Assembly: GCA_963770995.1 (NCBI GenBank)
Contig: CAVYRS010000001.1
Location: 2,046,001 to 2,110,000 of the forward strand
Length of the DNA: 64,000 nucleotides
Reading direction: 5' to 3'
Source: CAVSWN01 sp963770995
Lineage (GTDB): Bacteria; Acidobacteriota; Vicinamibacteria; Vicinamibacterales; CAVVIG01
A program made the translations under genes and the position numbers. The notes below the pieces were generated by a model, which was given only the letters and a program-made list of their open reading frames with translations, was not told the DNA's origin and searched no databases. Shown piece by piece: positions 49,985-59,334 of this stretch (the first letter of the stretch is position 1; every line of letters begins with the position of its first letter).

Positions 49985-51919
49985 ATGCGTACGGTTCGCT
50001 TTACACGATATGCCCTTGTTCTCTTCGTCATCGGCGCCGCCGCATGGGTGCTGACGGGCGGCCTCTTCGCGCAGGGACGCGGTCAACGCGGCGCGGGACA
50101 CGATCGCGTCAACGGCCACGAAGCCGCGGCCGGCGAAGTGATCGTCAAGTACCGCAACCCGAAGAACGCGGCCGAACGCGCGCAAGTCGACGCCATCGTC
50201 GACGCTGAGCAGGACGACGAGCTCGGCGACAGCAGCGGTCGCGTGCGCCACATCAAGTCGCGCCGCTTCGACGCGGCAACGCTGGTGGCGTACTTCAACG
50301 GCGCCCCCGACGTCGAGTACGCCGAACCGAACTACATCCTCTACGCGATTCAAACGACGCCCACCGATCCGTCCTTTGGACAGCTGTGGGGCCTGTTGAA
50401 CACTGGACAGAATGTCGGCGGCGTCGGGACGCCCGGCGCCGACATCGACGCCACGCTCGCGTGGGACACGACCACCGGCTCGGCGAATGTCGTCGTCGGC
50501 GTCGTCGATACGGGCGTCGATTACAACCATAACGATCTGGCCGGGAACATCTGGTCCGCGCCTTCGGAGTTCACGGTGAACATCGGCGGCGTCAACATCA
50601 CCTGTCCGGTCGGCAGCCACGGGTTCAACGCGATCAACAAGACCTGCAACCCTCTGGACGATAACAATCACGGCACCCACGTGTCGGGCACGATCGGCGC
50701 GCGCGCCAACAACGGCACGGGCGTCGCCGGCGTCAATTGGACGACCAGCATCATGGGGCTCAAGTTCCTGGCCTCGAACGGCAGCGGCTCGACCACCGGC
50801 GCGATCAACGTCATCGACTTCGCGATCAAGACCAAGCAGACCGTCGGATCGGCGGCGAACCTGCGGGTGCTGTCGAACAGCTGGGGCGGCGGCGGCTTCT
50901 CGCAAACGCTGCTGAACAAGATCAACGAGGCGAACGCGGCCGACATGCTGTTCGTCGCGGCGGCGGGAAACAACGGCGCGAACAACGACTCGACGCCGTT
51001 TTACCCCTCGAACTACACCGCCTCGAACGTCGTCGCAGTGGCGGCGACCGACAACAACGATCAGCGTGCCTCGTTCTCGAACTACGGCGCGACCACCGTG
51101 GACCTCGGAGCGCCCGGCGTCTACATCCTGTCGACGACAATCGGAAATAGCTACAGCTACTTCAACGGCACGTCGATGGCGACGCCGCACGTCTCGGGCG
51201 CCGCGGCGCTCGTTCTTTCGAAGTGTGCGTTGAACACGGCGGCCCTGAAGAGCAACATCCTGAACAACGTCGACCTGATTGCGTCGATGTCGGGGATCAC
51301 GGTGACCGGCGGCCGGTTGAACGTCAACAAGGCGCTTATGGCCTGCAATGGCGCGCCACCTCCGCCCACGCCGGCGGCCCCGACCGGTCTGCAGGCAACC
51401 GGCGGCAGCGGCCAGGTGTCGCTGACCTGGAATACCTCGTCTGGAGCCACCAGCTACCACGTGAAACGGGGGACGACGTCGGGGGGGCCGTACAGCGTCA
51501 CGGTCGGCACTACGCCGAACACCAACTTCACTGACAACACCGCCGTAAACGGAACCACGTACTACTACGTTGTGACGGCGCTGAACGACAACGGTGAAAG
51601 CGGGAATTCGAACCAGGCGTCGGCCACCCCGAGTGCGCCGCCGGCGATCCCGGCCGCGCCGACGAATCTCGACGCGACAGCCGGGCCGGGCAAGAAGAAG
51701 ATCACGGTGACATGGAACGCGTCGACTGGCGCGACGAGCTATCGGGTCTACAGGTCGCCGAACGGTAGCACTGGATGGGGCCAGATCGCGACTGTGACCA
51801 GCACGAGCTATCAGAACAGCGGGTTGCCGAGTCGCACGACGTACTTTTACAGAGTGACGGCTGTGAACGCAGCCGGCGAAAGCGCATTCTCGAACGTGGA
51901 TTCCGCCACCACGCAGTAA
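49985..51919 (+). CDS. Secreted subtilisin-family serine protease with two fibronectin type III domains
   Basis: 644 residues. Signal peptide (about 1-30), an I9-like propeptide (EVIVKYRNP..RHIKSRRFDAATLVAYFNGAPDVEYAEPNYILYA, to about 122), then an S8 peptidase domain with the triad D175 (VGVVDTGVDYNHND), H229 (NNHGTHVSGTIGARANNG) and S397 (YFNGTSMATPHVSGAAALVLS), and the oxyanion N330 in VAAAGNNGA. After a proline-rich linker come two FN3 domains (about 460-545 and 553-640; AAPTGLQATGGSGQVSLTWN.. and AAPTNLDATAGPGKKKITVTWN..). An extracellular protease; the FN3 modules may bind polymers. AAGGATGG precedes the ATG. Followed by palindromic repeats. Confidence 0.93.
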   Translation: MRTVRFTRYALVLFVIGAAAWVLTGGLFAQGRGQRGAGHDRVNGHEAAAGEVIVKYRNPKNAAERAQVDAIVDAEQDDELGDSSGRVRHIKSRRFDAATLVAYFNGAPDVEYAEPNYILYAIQTTPTDPSFGQLWGLLNTGQNVGGVGTPGADIDATLAWDTTTGSANVVVGVVDTGVDYNHNDLAGNIWSAPSEFTVNIGGVNITCPVGSHGFNAINKTCNPLDDNNHGTHVSGTIGARANNGTGVAGVNWTTSIMGLKFLASNGSGSTTGAINVIDFAIKTKQTVGSAANLRVLSNSWGGGGFSQTLLNKINEANAADMLFVAAAGNNGANNDSTPFYPSNYTASNVVAVAATDNNDQRASFSNYGATTVDLGAPGVYILSTTIGNSYSYFNGTSMATPHVSGAAALVLSKCALNTAALKSNILNNVDLIASMSGITVTGGRLNVNKALMACNGAPPPPTPAAPTGLQATGGSGQVSLTWNTSSGATSYHVKRGTTSGGPYSVTVGTTPNTNFTDNTAVNGTTYYYVVTALNDNGESGNSNQASATPSAPPAIPAAPTNLDATAGPGKKKITVTWNASTGATSYRVYRSPNGSTGWGQIATVTSTSYQNSGLPSRTTYFYRVTAVNAAGESAFSNVDSATTQ

Positions 51920-51938
51920 CCGAGATCACGTCGCCTTG

Positions 51939-52010
51939 GTCCGGCTGAAGCCGGACCCCACGTACGACACGGTACCCCACGTACTCCACGGTACGTGGGG
52001 TCCGCCTTTA
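51939..52010. repeat. Degraded/nested copies of the GTACGTGGGGTCCGGC repeat
   Basis: A half-unit in reverse (GTCCGGCTGAAGCCGGAC then CCCACGTAC, 51939-51965), a spacer with two more CCCACGTAC/GTACGTGGG words, and a truncated unit GTACGTGGGGTCCGCCTTTA (51991-52010) that runs straight into the next repeat. This looks like one element inserted into another. Confidence 0.7.
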
Positions 52011-52011
52011 G

Positions 52012-52150
52012 CAGGTTGCTGAAAAGCCAGCAACCTGAAGTTTGAAGTCAGAAGTCAGAAGTCAGAAGTGCAGAAACTGGCCAGTATTCGTCTACTTCAG
52101 ACTTAACTTCAGACTTCAAACTTCAGACTTCTGACTTCAGGCTGCGTTTT
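52012..52150. repeat. Imperfect palindromic element with an intact terminal hairpin, interrupted on the right by the intron
   Basis: Left: hairpin CAGGTTGCTG-AAAAGC-CAGCAACCTG (52012-52037), then GAAGTTTGAAGTCAGAAGTCAGAAGTCAG. Right: matching inverted words CTTCAGACTTCAAACTTCAGACTTCTGACTTCAG and CAGGCTGCGTTTT (to 52150), the start of a second hairpin whose other half lies beyond the intron at 54070-54080. No gene in this stretch. Confidence 0.75.
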
Positions 52151-52224
52151 GTCGCGGTAGGGACGCCGGTCAACCCGACGCCCCCCGCACAGATCCGTAC
52201 GTGCAGGATTGCTGCATACGGCTC
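52151..52224 (-). ncRNA. Group II intron domains V and VI
   Basis: Domain V: GAGCCGTATGCAGC..GCACGTACGGATC, the typical 34-nt-type hairpin with AGC/GAGCCG catalytic triad region (52224-52192). Domain VI: GCGTCGGGTTGACCGGCGTCCCTACC hairpin (52191-52151). The maturase stop codon is directly before domain V. Confidence 0.75.
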
Positions 52225-53721
52225 CTACCTTGGATGCATGGCGTCAAACCGCACGTTCGGATGTGGATGCAGGATCTTGGCGCTCGGAATCCAGCAATCT
52301 ACCAACCGCCAGAACCGATCCCACGACATCTGGTGCCGCTGACTCCGTCGTCGGAGTGCGCGGTACCACCGCCAGATGACCTGAGCCCGAAAGCTGTTCA
52401 GACTATCCATGTTGCCGGGAACCGCGTGATAGTTGAAGTAGCCCTGTACAACGGACCTCAACCACCTCCCGACGTCGACGACCGGCGCGTGCCAGCGTCG
52501 CCGAAGCTCCTCCTTCAGCTCTGCGAGCTTGGCGGAGAGGCGTTTGCGGATGGTCTTGCGTTTGACGATGAATCGGCCGGCCTTCCGGGTCGTCCCACAC
52601 AGGTGCGTGAAGCCCAGAAAGTCGAACGTCTCCGGCTTGTTCTCGCCGCGCTGCTTTCGGTTGACGGCTGCGTGGCGCCCGAATTCAATCAGGCGCGTCT
52701 TGTCCGGGTGAAGTTCCAGCCCGAACGCACGCAGGCGGTCCCGCCACTCGGGGAGGAACCGCTCGGCGTCGGTGCGATGCTCGAAACCCAACACAATGTC
52801 GTCGGCGTATCGAATGACGATCATGTCACCCGTTGCCTGACGTTTGCGCCAGCGTTGGACCCAGAGATCGAAGACGTAGTGCAGGTAGATATTCGCCAGA
52901 AGCGGTGACGCCACCGCACCCTGCGGGGTACCGACCTCTGTCTTCGACCAGATGCCGTCCTCCGATACCCCGGCTCTGAGCCACTTTCGGATCAGGCGGA
53001 GTACGCGGCGGTCGGCGACCCGGTGCTCAACAACCTTGACCATCCATCCGTGATCGATCGACCCGAAGAAGTCACGAATGTCTGCGTCGAGCACCCAGTT
53101 CACCCGCTTCCGCATGATCCCCACCCAGAGCGCGTCCAGCGCCTGGTGCTGACTGCGCCCGGGACGGAACCCATACGAGAACCCCATGAAGTCCTGTTCA
53201 TAAATCTGGTTCAGGACCATGACCACGGCGTGCTGAACGATCTTGTCCTCCAGGGCGGCAATGCCCAGAGGACGCGGCCGTCCATCGGCCTTGGGGATGT
53301 AGGCTCTCTTGGAAGGCTGCGCACGATACGTCCCGATGTGCACACGGCTGTGTAGCTCCCGCAGCCGCGCGTCGAGTTCCGTCTCGTATTCCTTCCACGT
53401 CACGGCGTCCACGCCAGGCGCAGCGTCCCGCTTGAGCGCGTGGAAACTGTCCCAGAGCAGCGCCACCGTCGCATGGTGAAGAAGCGCGGTGAACTGTATC
53501 CGTTTGTCCTTGCGTGCGACTTCCCGCACACCAAGCAAGCCGCTCGTCGCGCGAATCCGGCTCTGTGTCCGGAGCGCGGTCGTTTGCTCGATGTTCTCCG
53601 TGGTCGGTCGCCTTCCCTCCACGCCCTCCGCGAGCGGATGTCCGCCGTTGTTCGGGCGCTTCGTTGGTAGTATGCGACCGTCCGACTCCCCACCGACGTG
53701 CATGTCAGGCGTGCGGCTCAT
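52225..53721 (-). CDS. ltrA: Group II intron reverse transcriptase/maturase (no endonuclease domain)
   Basis: About 498 residues; likely start ATG at 53721 or 53703. RT domain: LLHHATVALLWDSFHALKRDAAPGVDAVTWKEYE, RPLGIAALEDKIVQHAVVMVLNQIYEQDFMGFSYGFRPGRSQHQALDAL, DIRDFFGSIDHGWM, GTPQGAVASPLLANIYLHYVFD, and the catalytic YADD (52809-52798). A maturase (domain X) region with GYFNYHAVPGN follows, and it ends HPHPNVRFDAMHPR. No HNH endonuclease domain is present, so insertion should depend on host replication or single-stranded DNA. It splices and spreads the host intron. Confidence 0.93.
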   Translation of the reverse strand: MSRTPDMHVGGESDGRILPTKRPNNGGHPLAEGVEGRRPTTENIEQTTALRTQSRIRATSGLLGVREVARKDKRIQFTALLHHATVALLWDSFHALKRDAAPGVDAVTWKEYETELDARLRELHSRVHIGTYRAQPSKRAYIPKADGRPRPLGIAALEDKIVQHAVVMVLNQIYEQDFMGFSYGFRPGRSQHQALDALWVGIMRKRVNWVLDADIRDFFGSIDHGWMVKVVEHRVADRRVLRLIRKWLRAGVSEDGIWSKTEVGTPQGAVASPLLANIYLHYVFDLWVQRWRKRQATGDMIVIRYADDIVLGFEHRTDAERFLPEWRDRLRAFGLELHPDKTRLIEFGRHAAVNRKQRGENKPETFDFLGFTHLCGTTRKAGRFIVKRKTIRKRLSAKLAELKEELRRRWHAPVVDVGRWLRSVVQGYFNYHAVPGNMDSLNSFRAQVIWRWYRALRRRSQRHQMSWDRFWRLVDCWIPSAKILHPHPNVRFDAMHPR

Positions 53722-54069
53722 AGCCTTCCCTGACCAACCCACATCCGACCGACGACCGCGGGTGTCGATGGGGTCTCCCGGTTCTCGCGCGTGGAGTTTC
53801 CATGCATGCGCGGGGTCTCAGACTGCGCGGAGTCGGGCAGAGACTCGCGATAACGCCCCTGTCCATATGGCCTTCCGCCTTGCTGAACGACGTTGGCACT
53901 CCGGTCGCGATTATTTCGCAGCTCAATACCCGGCCTACATGTGCCCCTGTCAACGCTTCGATGGCAACCTCGCGGTTGGCCATGCATGACTCGGGGTCAG
54001 GATGGATCGCTACTCCCTTCCTGTGTGACTCTTGCATTCACGACTCCACGCCGGTTTATCCCGGCGCAC
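53722..54069 (-). ncRNA. Group II intron 5' ribozyme region (domains I-III)
   Basis: The 348 bases ahead of the maturase carry no other gene. They begin with the GTGCGCC 5' end and contain short complementary segments expected of intron domain I; I did not fold them. Confidence 0.55.
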
Positions 54070-54080
54070 TCAGCAGCCTG

Positions 54081-55403
54081 TTAGGCGGACCTGTAGGCCC
54101 GGAGCACGGCATCTACATCGTCGCGGCCGATCGGGACCCACTTCGGATCGAGTCGTTCCCCCGCCTCGAGCAGCAGCCGCGCGGTCGTCGCGAAGTCGCC
54201 CCGCTTGCACTCCCACCCGTGCAAAGACCCGTACAGACATTGCCCAAGAGGCGGCCCTCCGTACGTCGGATCGGGCACGTTGAGCGGCGGATTGTGCTGC
54301 AGCAGCCGGCGGACGAGCGCCGCGTTGCCGTGAAAGGCCGCCCAGCGGATCGGCTCCCATCCGTCCACTCCGCGCGCGAGTGGATCGAAGCCCAGATCGA
54401 GCATCAGCGTCACCGCCGCCGCATCGTTCGCGTGAGCCTTGTCCGCGATCAGACGCATCTGATCAGGTGTCAGGTTCGCCACCAGATCTGGATGCGCGGC
54501 CGTCACGGCCTCGGCAGCGCCGCGATCGCCTCGACCGCACGCGGCGAGAAGGCGCTGAGCAGGCGACGCGTGGGCGAGGAGCAGCTCGAGGATGTCGTCG
54601 TAGCCCAACTGAACGGCGACATCGAGCGCCGTGACGTTGTGGTCGAACACCCAGCGGTAGACGTCGCCGCGGTGATCGCCGATTTCTTCGGGCGTCGCCG
54701 GCCGCTTGCCATCGTGCGCGACGGTGTATTTGCCGTGCCACGTGCGATGGTCGAGCGCTTCCGGGTCGTCGCGCAGGCATCGCTCCACGAGGGCCGCATC
54801 GCGCAAGCCGACGGCGATGAAGATGTCGAACCAGGCGCCTCGCGCGATCAGCATCCGCACGACATCCGGCGCGTCTCGCACCAGGTACTGCGCCGGCGTG
54901 GACTCATGATCGACGTCGCGCGCGTCGATGGCGGCGCCATGGTCGAGGAGATACTGCGCGATCTCGGTCGTCGTGGCGCAGTGCAGCGGCGTCTTGCCGT
55001 CGCCGCCGCGGGCATGAACCAGCGACGGATCGAGCTCGACGAGCTCGCGCAGCCGATCGAACATGCCGAGATGCGCGGCCGCGAACACATCGACGATCGC
55101 GCCGCGGGCGATGAGCGGCGCGGCTTCCTCAGGCGTGATGCCGTGCTCGAGCAGGCCGAACCCGCCCGCCCACCATGCACTTTTCAGATTGAGATCGGCA
55201 CCGTAGGCCAGCAACACGTCGAGCATCGGCAGGTTCTTCGCCGCGCGTGCAACCGGCCGGCTGTTGAAATGGCTGATGGGGGCATTGATGGCCGCGCGCA
55301 CCTCGTCGTGCGCCTCGAGAAGCGTGCGAACCGTCCCGGTGTCGCCGGCGTGCAAGGCGACGCGAAATCGCTCCACCGGCGTTCTGGTCGCGTCGCTCGC
55401 CAT
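54081..55403 (-). CDS. Ankyrin-repeat-like protein
   Basis: 440 residues from the ATG at 55403, five bases after the permease stop. Repeated ankyrin-type units: NLPMLDVLLAYGADLN, GDGKTPLHCATTTEIAQYLLDHGAAIDARD, DAPDVVRMLIARGA, NVTALDVAVQLGYDDILELLLAHAS, WEPIRWAAFHGNAALVRRLLQHNPPLNVPD. No signal peptide; probably cytoplasmic and a protein-binding scaffold. The frame is open upstream through the permease gene, but that is another reading of the permease's own codons and not a fusion. Its TAA is part of a hairpin element that the group II intron has entered. Confidence 0.8.
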   Translation of the reverse strand: MASDATRTPVERFRVALHAGDTGTVRTLLEAHDEVRAAINAPISHFNSRPVARAAKNLPMLDVLLAYGADLNLKSAWWAGGFGLLEHGITPEEAAPLIARGAIVDVFAAAHLGMFDRLRELVELDPSLVHARGGDGKTPLHCATTTEIAQYLLDHGAAIDARDVDHESTPAQYLVRDAPDVVRMLIARGAWFDIFIAVGLRDAALVERCLRDDPEALDHRTWHGKYTVAHDGKRPATPEEIGDHRGDVYRWVFDHNVTALDVAVQLGYDDILELLLAHASPAQRLLAACGRGDRGAAEAVTAAHPDLVANLTPDQMRLIADKAHANDAAAVTLMLDLGFDPLARGVDGWEPIRWAAFHGNAALVRRLLQHNPPLNVPDPTYGGPPLGQCLYGSLHGWECKRGDFATTARLLLEAGERLDPKWVPIGRDDVDAVLRAYRSA

Positions 55404-55408
55404 CGCGG

Positions 55409-57885
55409 CTACTCCGCCCGCAGCGCCACCACCGGATCGACGCCGATGGCGCGGCGCGCAGGCAGCCACACGCCAATCAGCGCCACCAGCGTCAACACCA
55501 CCGGGACCATCACGAACACGAGCGGATCGCGCGCGGTCACGCCGTAGAGCAGGTTCGCGATCAGACGCGCCAGCCCGAACGCAGATGCCAGACCGATGGC
55601 CACGCCGACGAGCGCGAGCCGCATGCCCTGAAACAGAATCATCCGCCGACACAGTTGATGTGTCGGCCCCGAGGGCAAGCCGGATTCCGATTTCCTGCGT
55701 GCGCTGCTCCACCGAGTACGCCATGAGGCCGTAGATGCCGATCGCCGCGAGGAGCAGCGCCGACGCGCCGAATACCGCCATCAGCAGCATGTTGAAGCGC
55801 TGGCGCGAAACCGATCGCGATCGCACGTCGGCCATCGATCGAACGTCCGAGACCGGCAGCCCGCTCGCCTGGCGGAGTTGTTCCTGCACCGCGGCGCTCA
55901 CGCTGTACGGGCGCCATGCGGGTGCGGACGACCCACGCGATCGGCGAAATCCCGACGTTCAGCTGATTCGCCGCGTCCGGAATCTGCGCCTGCGGCACGT
56001 ACATCGTCGGGCCGCGGTTCGCGGTTGAGGCCGCCGTCGCGGACGTCGCTCGCGACGCCGATGATCTGCCGCGGCGGATCGGTCATGAACTCGCGCATGC
56101 CGACGGCGCCTGAGTGCCCGATGACCAGACGCTCGTTCAGCGGGTCGCCTTCTTTGAAGAACTGCCGCGCGAACGCCTCGTTGACGATGACCACCGGCGG
56201 CGCCAGCTTGTCGTCGCGCTCCTGGAACGATCGACCGCGCTTCATCGCGATGCGGAAGACCTCGAAGTACCCGGGCGACACAGTGAGCCAGCCGCCGCCG
56301 CCGTGGAACGGCTGATCGGTCAACGGACGGCCCTGGATGACGAACCCGAGCCCGTAGCCGCCCTCCAGCGGCACGCAGCACGCGGCGCTGGCCACCTCGA
56401 CGCCAGGCACCGCGCGCAGCCTTTCGACGCCGTCGCGAACCAGCCGCTCGACGGCATCCGCCGCGAAGAACCGCGGACTCTGCAGCGACATCTTCATCGT
56501 CAGCACGTTGGCGGTGTCGAATCCCGGCTCGACGGCGCCGAGCGCCACCGACGTGCGGATCAGCAGTCCGGACCCGACGAGCAGAATCAGCGCCAGCGCC
56601 ACTTCCACGACCACGAGAATCGCGCGCGCCTTGTTCTGCCGGAAGCCGGTGCCCGATCGCCCGGCGCTCTCCTTGAATGTCGAGCTGAGATCGGTGCGCG
56701 ACCCCTGAATCGCGGGAATCGAGTCCGAAGATGACGCCGGTGAGCAACGAGACCACCAGCGTGAAGAGCATGACGCGCCAGTCCAGGGCCACCAGCGCGC
56801 CGTTTTCGCCGACGCGGGGCAGGTTGGCGGTGTTGATCGACAGGAGCGCGCGAATGCCCGCCACACCCAGCAGGAGGCCGAGCACGCCGCCCACCAGCGA
56901 CAGCACGACGCTTTCGGTGAGCAATTGCCGCACGATGCGGCCGCGCCCGGCGCCCAGGGCGGCGCGCATCGCAATTTCGCGGCGGCGTCCGGTCGCGCGC
57001 ACGAGCAGCAGGTTCGCGACGTTCGCGCACGCGATCAGCAGCACGAAGCTGACGGCGCCGCCGAGGACGAGCAGCGTCGATCGAACCGTCCGCACCAGGA
57101 CGTCACGCATGCGTTCGACGCTGAATCCCTGATTCGGTCCCAGCGCGTTGGGATATTTCGTCCGGAATTCTTGCGCCGACAGCTGCAGCTTCGACTTCGC
57201 CTGATCGAGGGTGACGCCAGGCTTCAGCCGTCCTGCGACGCGCGAAGTAGTGGCCCTGGTCGCCCGTGTTGGGATCGAATTGAAAGGGAACGAACAGCTC
57301 GGGTTCGCCATCGAAGATTTCGAGGTCGAACCCCGGCGCCAGGATGCCGACGACGGTGAACGGCTCGCCGCCGAGCGCGATCGAGCGGCCCAGAATTCCT
57401 GTGTCGCTGCCGAAGCGGCGAATCCAGAGGCCGTGCGCGAGCACGACGGTTTTTCCGACGTTCGGTCGGTCCTCCTCGTCGGAAAACGTCCGGCCGTGGA
57501 GCGTTGGCGTGCCGAAGAGACGGAAGAAGTCGGCGCTCACCTGTGCGGCGCGCAGCTGCTCGGGGATCTCGCCGCCCGTGTAGTTGACGATGTTGCTGCG
57601 ATAGGCGGAGACGTCCTGCACGACATCGGCCTGCCGCCGCCAGTGCATGAACTTCGCAGGCGACGCGCCGGGTCCCGAGCCCTGCGGCGACGTGTTCATG
57701 AAGGTGACGATGCGGTCGGGATCGGGCGCGGCGATCGGCTTGAGCAGGACGGCGTTGACCACCGAGAAGATCGCGGTGTTGGCGCCGATGCCGAGCGTCA
57801 GCGCGGCCACGGCCGCCAACGTGAATGCGGGCGCCTTGGTCAGGGTCCGGATGGTGAATCGCAGGTCGGTCAGCAGCTCGTCCAT
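55409..57885 (-). CDS. ADOP-type duplicated MacB-like ABC permease (frame-disrupted)
   Basis: ATG at 57885 with GGAGAC upstream; DELLTDLRFTIRTLTKAPAFTLAAVAALTLGIGANTAIFSVVNAVLLKPI is the signature start of acidobacterial duplicated orphan permeases. Then a MacB periplasmic domain, a first FtsX-type membrane block (LVLGGAVSFVLLIACANVANLLLVRATGRRREIAMRAALGAGRGRIVRQLLTES), a second periplasmic domain and a second FtsX block (FNMLLMAVFGASALLLAAIGIYGLMAYSVEQRTQEIGIRLALGA..GVDPVVALRAE). Five single-base insertions, near 57242, 56720, 56008, 55908 and 55649, break the frame; removing one base at each restores the expected sequence. Substrate unknown; no ATPase gene adjoins it, as is usual for this family. 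Confidence 0.82.
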
Positions 57886-57926
57886 GGTGTCTCCGGCCAT
57901 GCGGAACGTGCGCTATGTACCAGTTC

Positions 57927-57955
57927 GTACGTGGGGTCCGGCTTCAGCCGGACCT
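57927..57955 (+). repeat. Palindromic repeat half-unit (GTACGTGGGGTCCGGC type)
   Basis: GTACGTGGGGTCCGGCTTCAGCCGGACC, between the ADOP gene and the sialidase-fold gene. Same family as 39381 and 46441. Confidence 0.75.
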
Positions 57956-57996
57956 ACGTCAGGGATTAGACGCCCGAAACGCGGCGATGGGTGGGC

Positions 57997-59334
57997 TCAA
58001 GGCCTCGCCGACGCCGACACATCCACGCTGTTGACCCACACGGTGCCGGTGCGATAGCCGGGCTCGCCGGCGCCCCACACGGCGTGGAGCCGCCCCGCGG
58101 GATCGATCGCCGCTCCTCCGTAGTGACCGTAAAACGCTTTGAAACCCTGCGCCGACTTGTAGGCGGCGCCGTCGGTCCGATCGGAAAGCAGCGTGTCGGC
58201 GCCCCAGGTACGGCCGGCATCGGTCGAACAACGGGCCCACGCGTCGAGCGCGCCTCTGCGATCGTCCACCCAGACGGCGCATACGCGCCCATCCGTCGAG
58301 GCGGCGATGGCAAGGTAGTCGTGATCGGCCGCGTCGCCCGATTGCGGGCGGGGCGCGGCGCTGACCACCTGCGGCGCCGTCCACGTGCGGCCGCCGTCCG
58401 CGGAGGACTTGTAGAACAGGCCGTACGGTTCCTGCGGCGTCTTGCCTTCCGTGTACAGCACGTGGGCGCGGCTGCGATCGTCAACCGCGATGCTGATGCC
58501 GTTCGCCTTTACCGGACAAGAAGGGTTATGCGGGCAGCCGGCCGGAAGACGCGGCGATTGGCTGATCTCGACATCCGTCCAGGTGCGGCCGCGATCGGCC
58601 GAGTGAAACACGTGCAGGGTCACAGGCGTCTGCTTGCGCTGCGCGATGTCCGAGTCGGACATCGACGGCACCGCCAGCCACACGCCGCCGTCGGGTGCCA
58701 CGGCCAGCGCTTCCGGCCAGAAGTGACGGCCTTCGCCGGGCACGATGGCAGCCGGCTCGGTCCACGTCTCGCCGCCGTCATGCGACGCGACGACCGACGG
58801 ACCGGGCGCCGACTCGTACACGATGTAGAGATGCTGGCCGTCGCGCGACACCGCCAGCTCCGGTTTGTCGCTGACGCGGTTTGTCGTCACTGTTCGCGCC
58901 AAAAGCGTACGGCCGCCATCGCTCGAACGGGCGAGCCGCAGGCGGCTGCGCGAGCGCCCGCGCTCGTCCGGCGCCCAGTCCATGTACGACACGTAGATGG
59001 TACCCTTCGCGTCCACGGCGATGCGCTGGTCGAAATGTGAAGACGCCTCCGGCGTCACGAGGGTCGGCGCCTCGAAGCTGGCGCCGCGGTTCGTCGATCG
59101 CCAGAGCACTTGCTGCTGCGTGAAGTCCTTGTCTCTCGGCATCCCATGACGCCGGCCCGCCACGATGTAGACCTGACCGTTCGGCCCGGTGGCGAGTGCC
59201 GGCTCCCAGCAGTCCACGGAATCCGGCAACTGCTGTTCCTGCGATCGCGGTTGCAACCATTGCTCAACCTCGGCAGCAACGGCCGCCCCCGCGGCGAACA
59301 GCAGCAGCAGCAGTTCTGCTAAGGTTCGTGTCAT
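57997..59334 (-). CDS. Secreted sialidase-fold (BNR/Asp-box) protein
   Basis: 445 residues with a signal peptide (RTLAELLLLLFAAGAAVAAEV). At least five Asp-box motifs mark propeller blades: SSDGGRTL, SHDGGETW, SADRGRTW, SADGGRTW and STDAGRTW, spaced about 60-90 residues apart. A six-bladed exo-sialidase-like propeller is likely, but the sialidase arginine triad cannot be placed with confidence, so hydrolase activity is unproven. The start codon overlaps that of the Crp remnant on the other strand. Confidence 0.8.
   Translation of the reverse strand: MTRTLAELLLLLFAAGAAVAAEVEQWLQPRSQEQQLPDSVDCWEPALATGPNGQVYIVAGRRHGMPRDKDFTQQQVLWRSTNRGASFEAPTLVTPEASSHFDQRIAVDAKGTIYVSYMDWAPDERGRSRSRLRLARSSDGGRTLLARTVTTNRVSDKPELAVSRDGQHLYIVYESAPGPSVVASHDGGETWTEPAAIVPGEGRHFWPEALAVAPDGGVWLAVPSMSDSDIAQRKQTPVTLHVFHSADRGRTWTDVEISQSPRLPAGCPHNPSCPVKANGISIAVDDRSRAHVLYTEGKTPQEPYGLFYKSSADGGRTWTAPQVVSAAPRPQSGDAADHDYLAIAASTDGRVCAVWVDDRRGALDAWARCSTDAGRTWGADTLLSDRTDGAAYKSAQGFKAFYGHYGGAAIDPAGRLHAVWGAGEPGYRTGTVWVNSVDVSASARP

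Larger units (their letters stand above)
52151..54069 (-). mobile_element. Group II intron with reverse transcriptase/maturase
   Basis: On the minus strand the element begins GTGCGCCGGGATAAACCGGC (5' end at 54069), the GUGYG-type start of bacterial group II introns, and ends ..CCTACCGCGAC (52151), an AY end. Domain V (52192-52224) and VI follow the reading frame. The 5' exon is TAACAGGCTGCTGA and the 3' exon AAAACGCAGCCTG, so the intron sits in the loop of a hairpin (CAGGCTGC / GCAGCCTG), 11 bases past the stop codon of the ankyrin-like gene. About 1.9 kb, complete by appearance. Confidence 0.85.

Noticed and set aside
52038..52140. CRISPR-like tandem repeats (GAAGTCAGAAGTCAG)
   Set aside because: The unit is only 8 bases, there are no spacers, and the right side is the inverted complement, so it is a palindromic low-complexity element.
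54081..55901. A 606-residue permease-ankyrin fusion
   Set aside because: The first 165 residues are the end of the ADOP permease read in one of its shifted frames. The ankyrin protein has its own ATG at 55403, five bases after the true permease stop.
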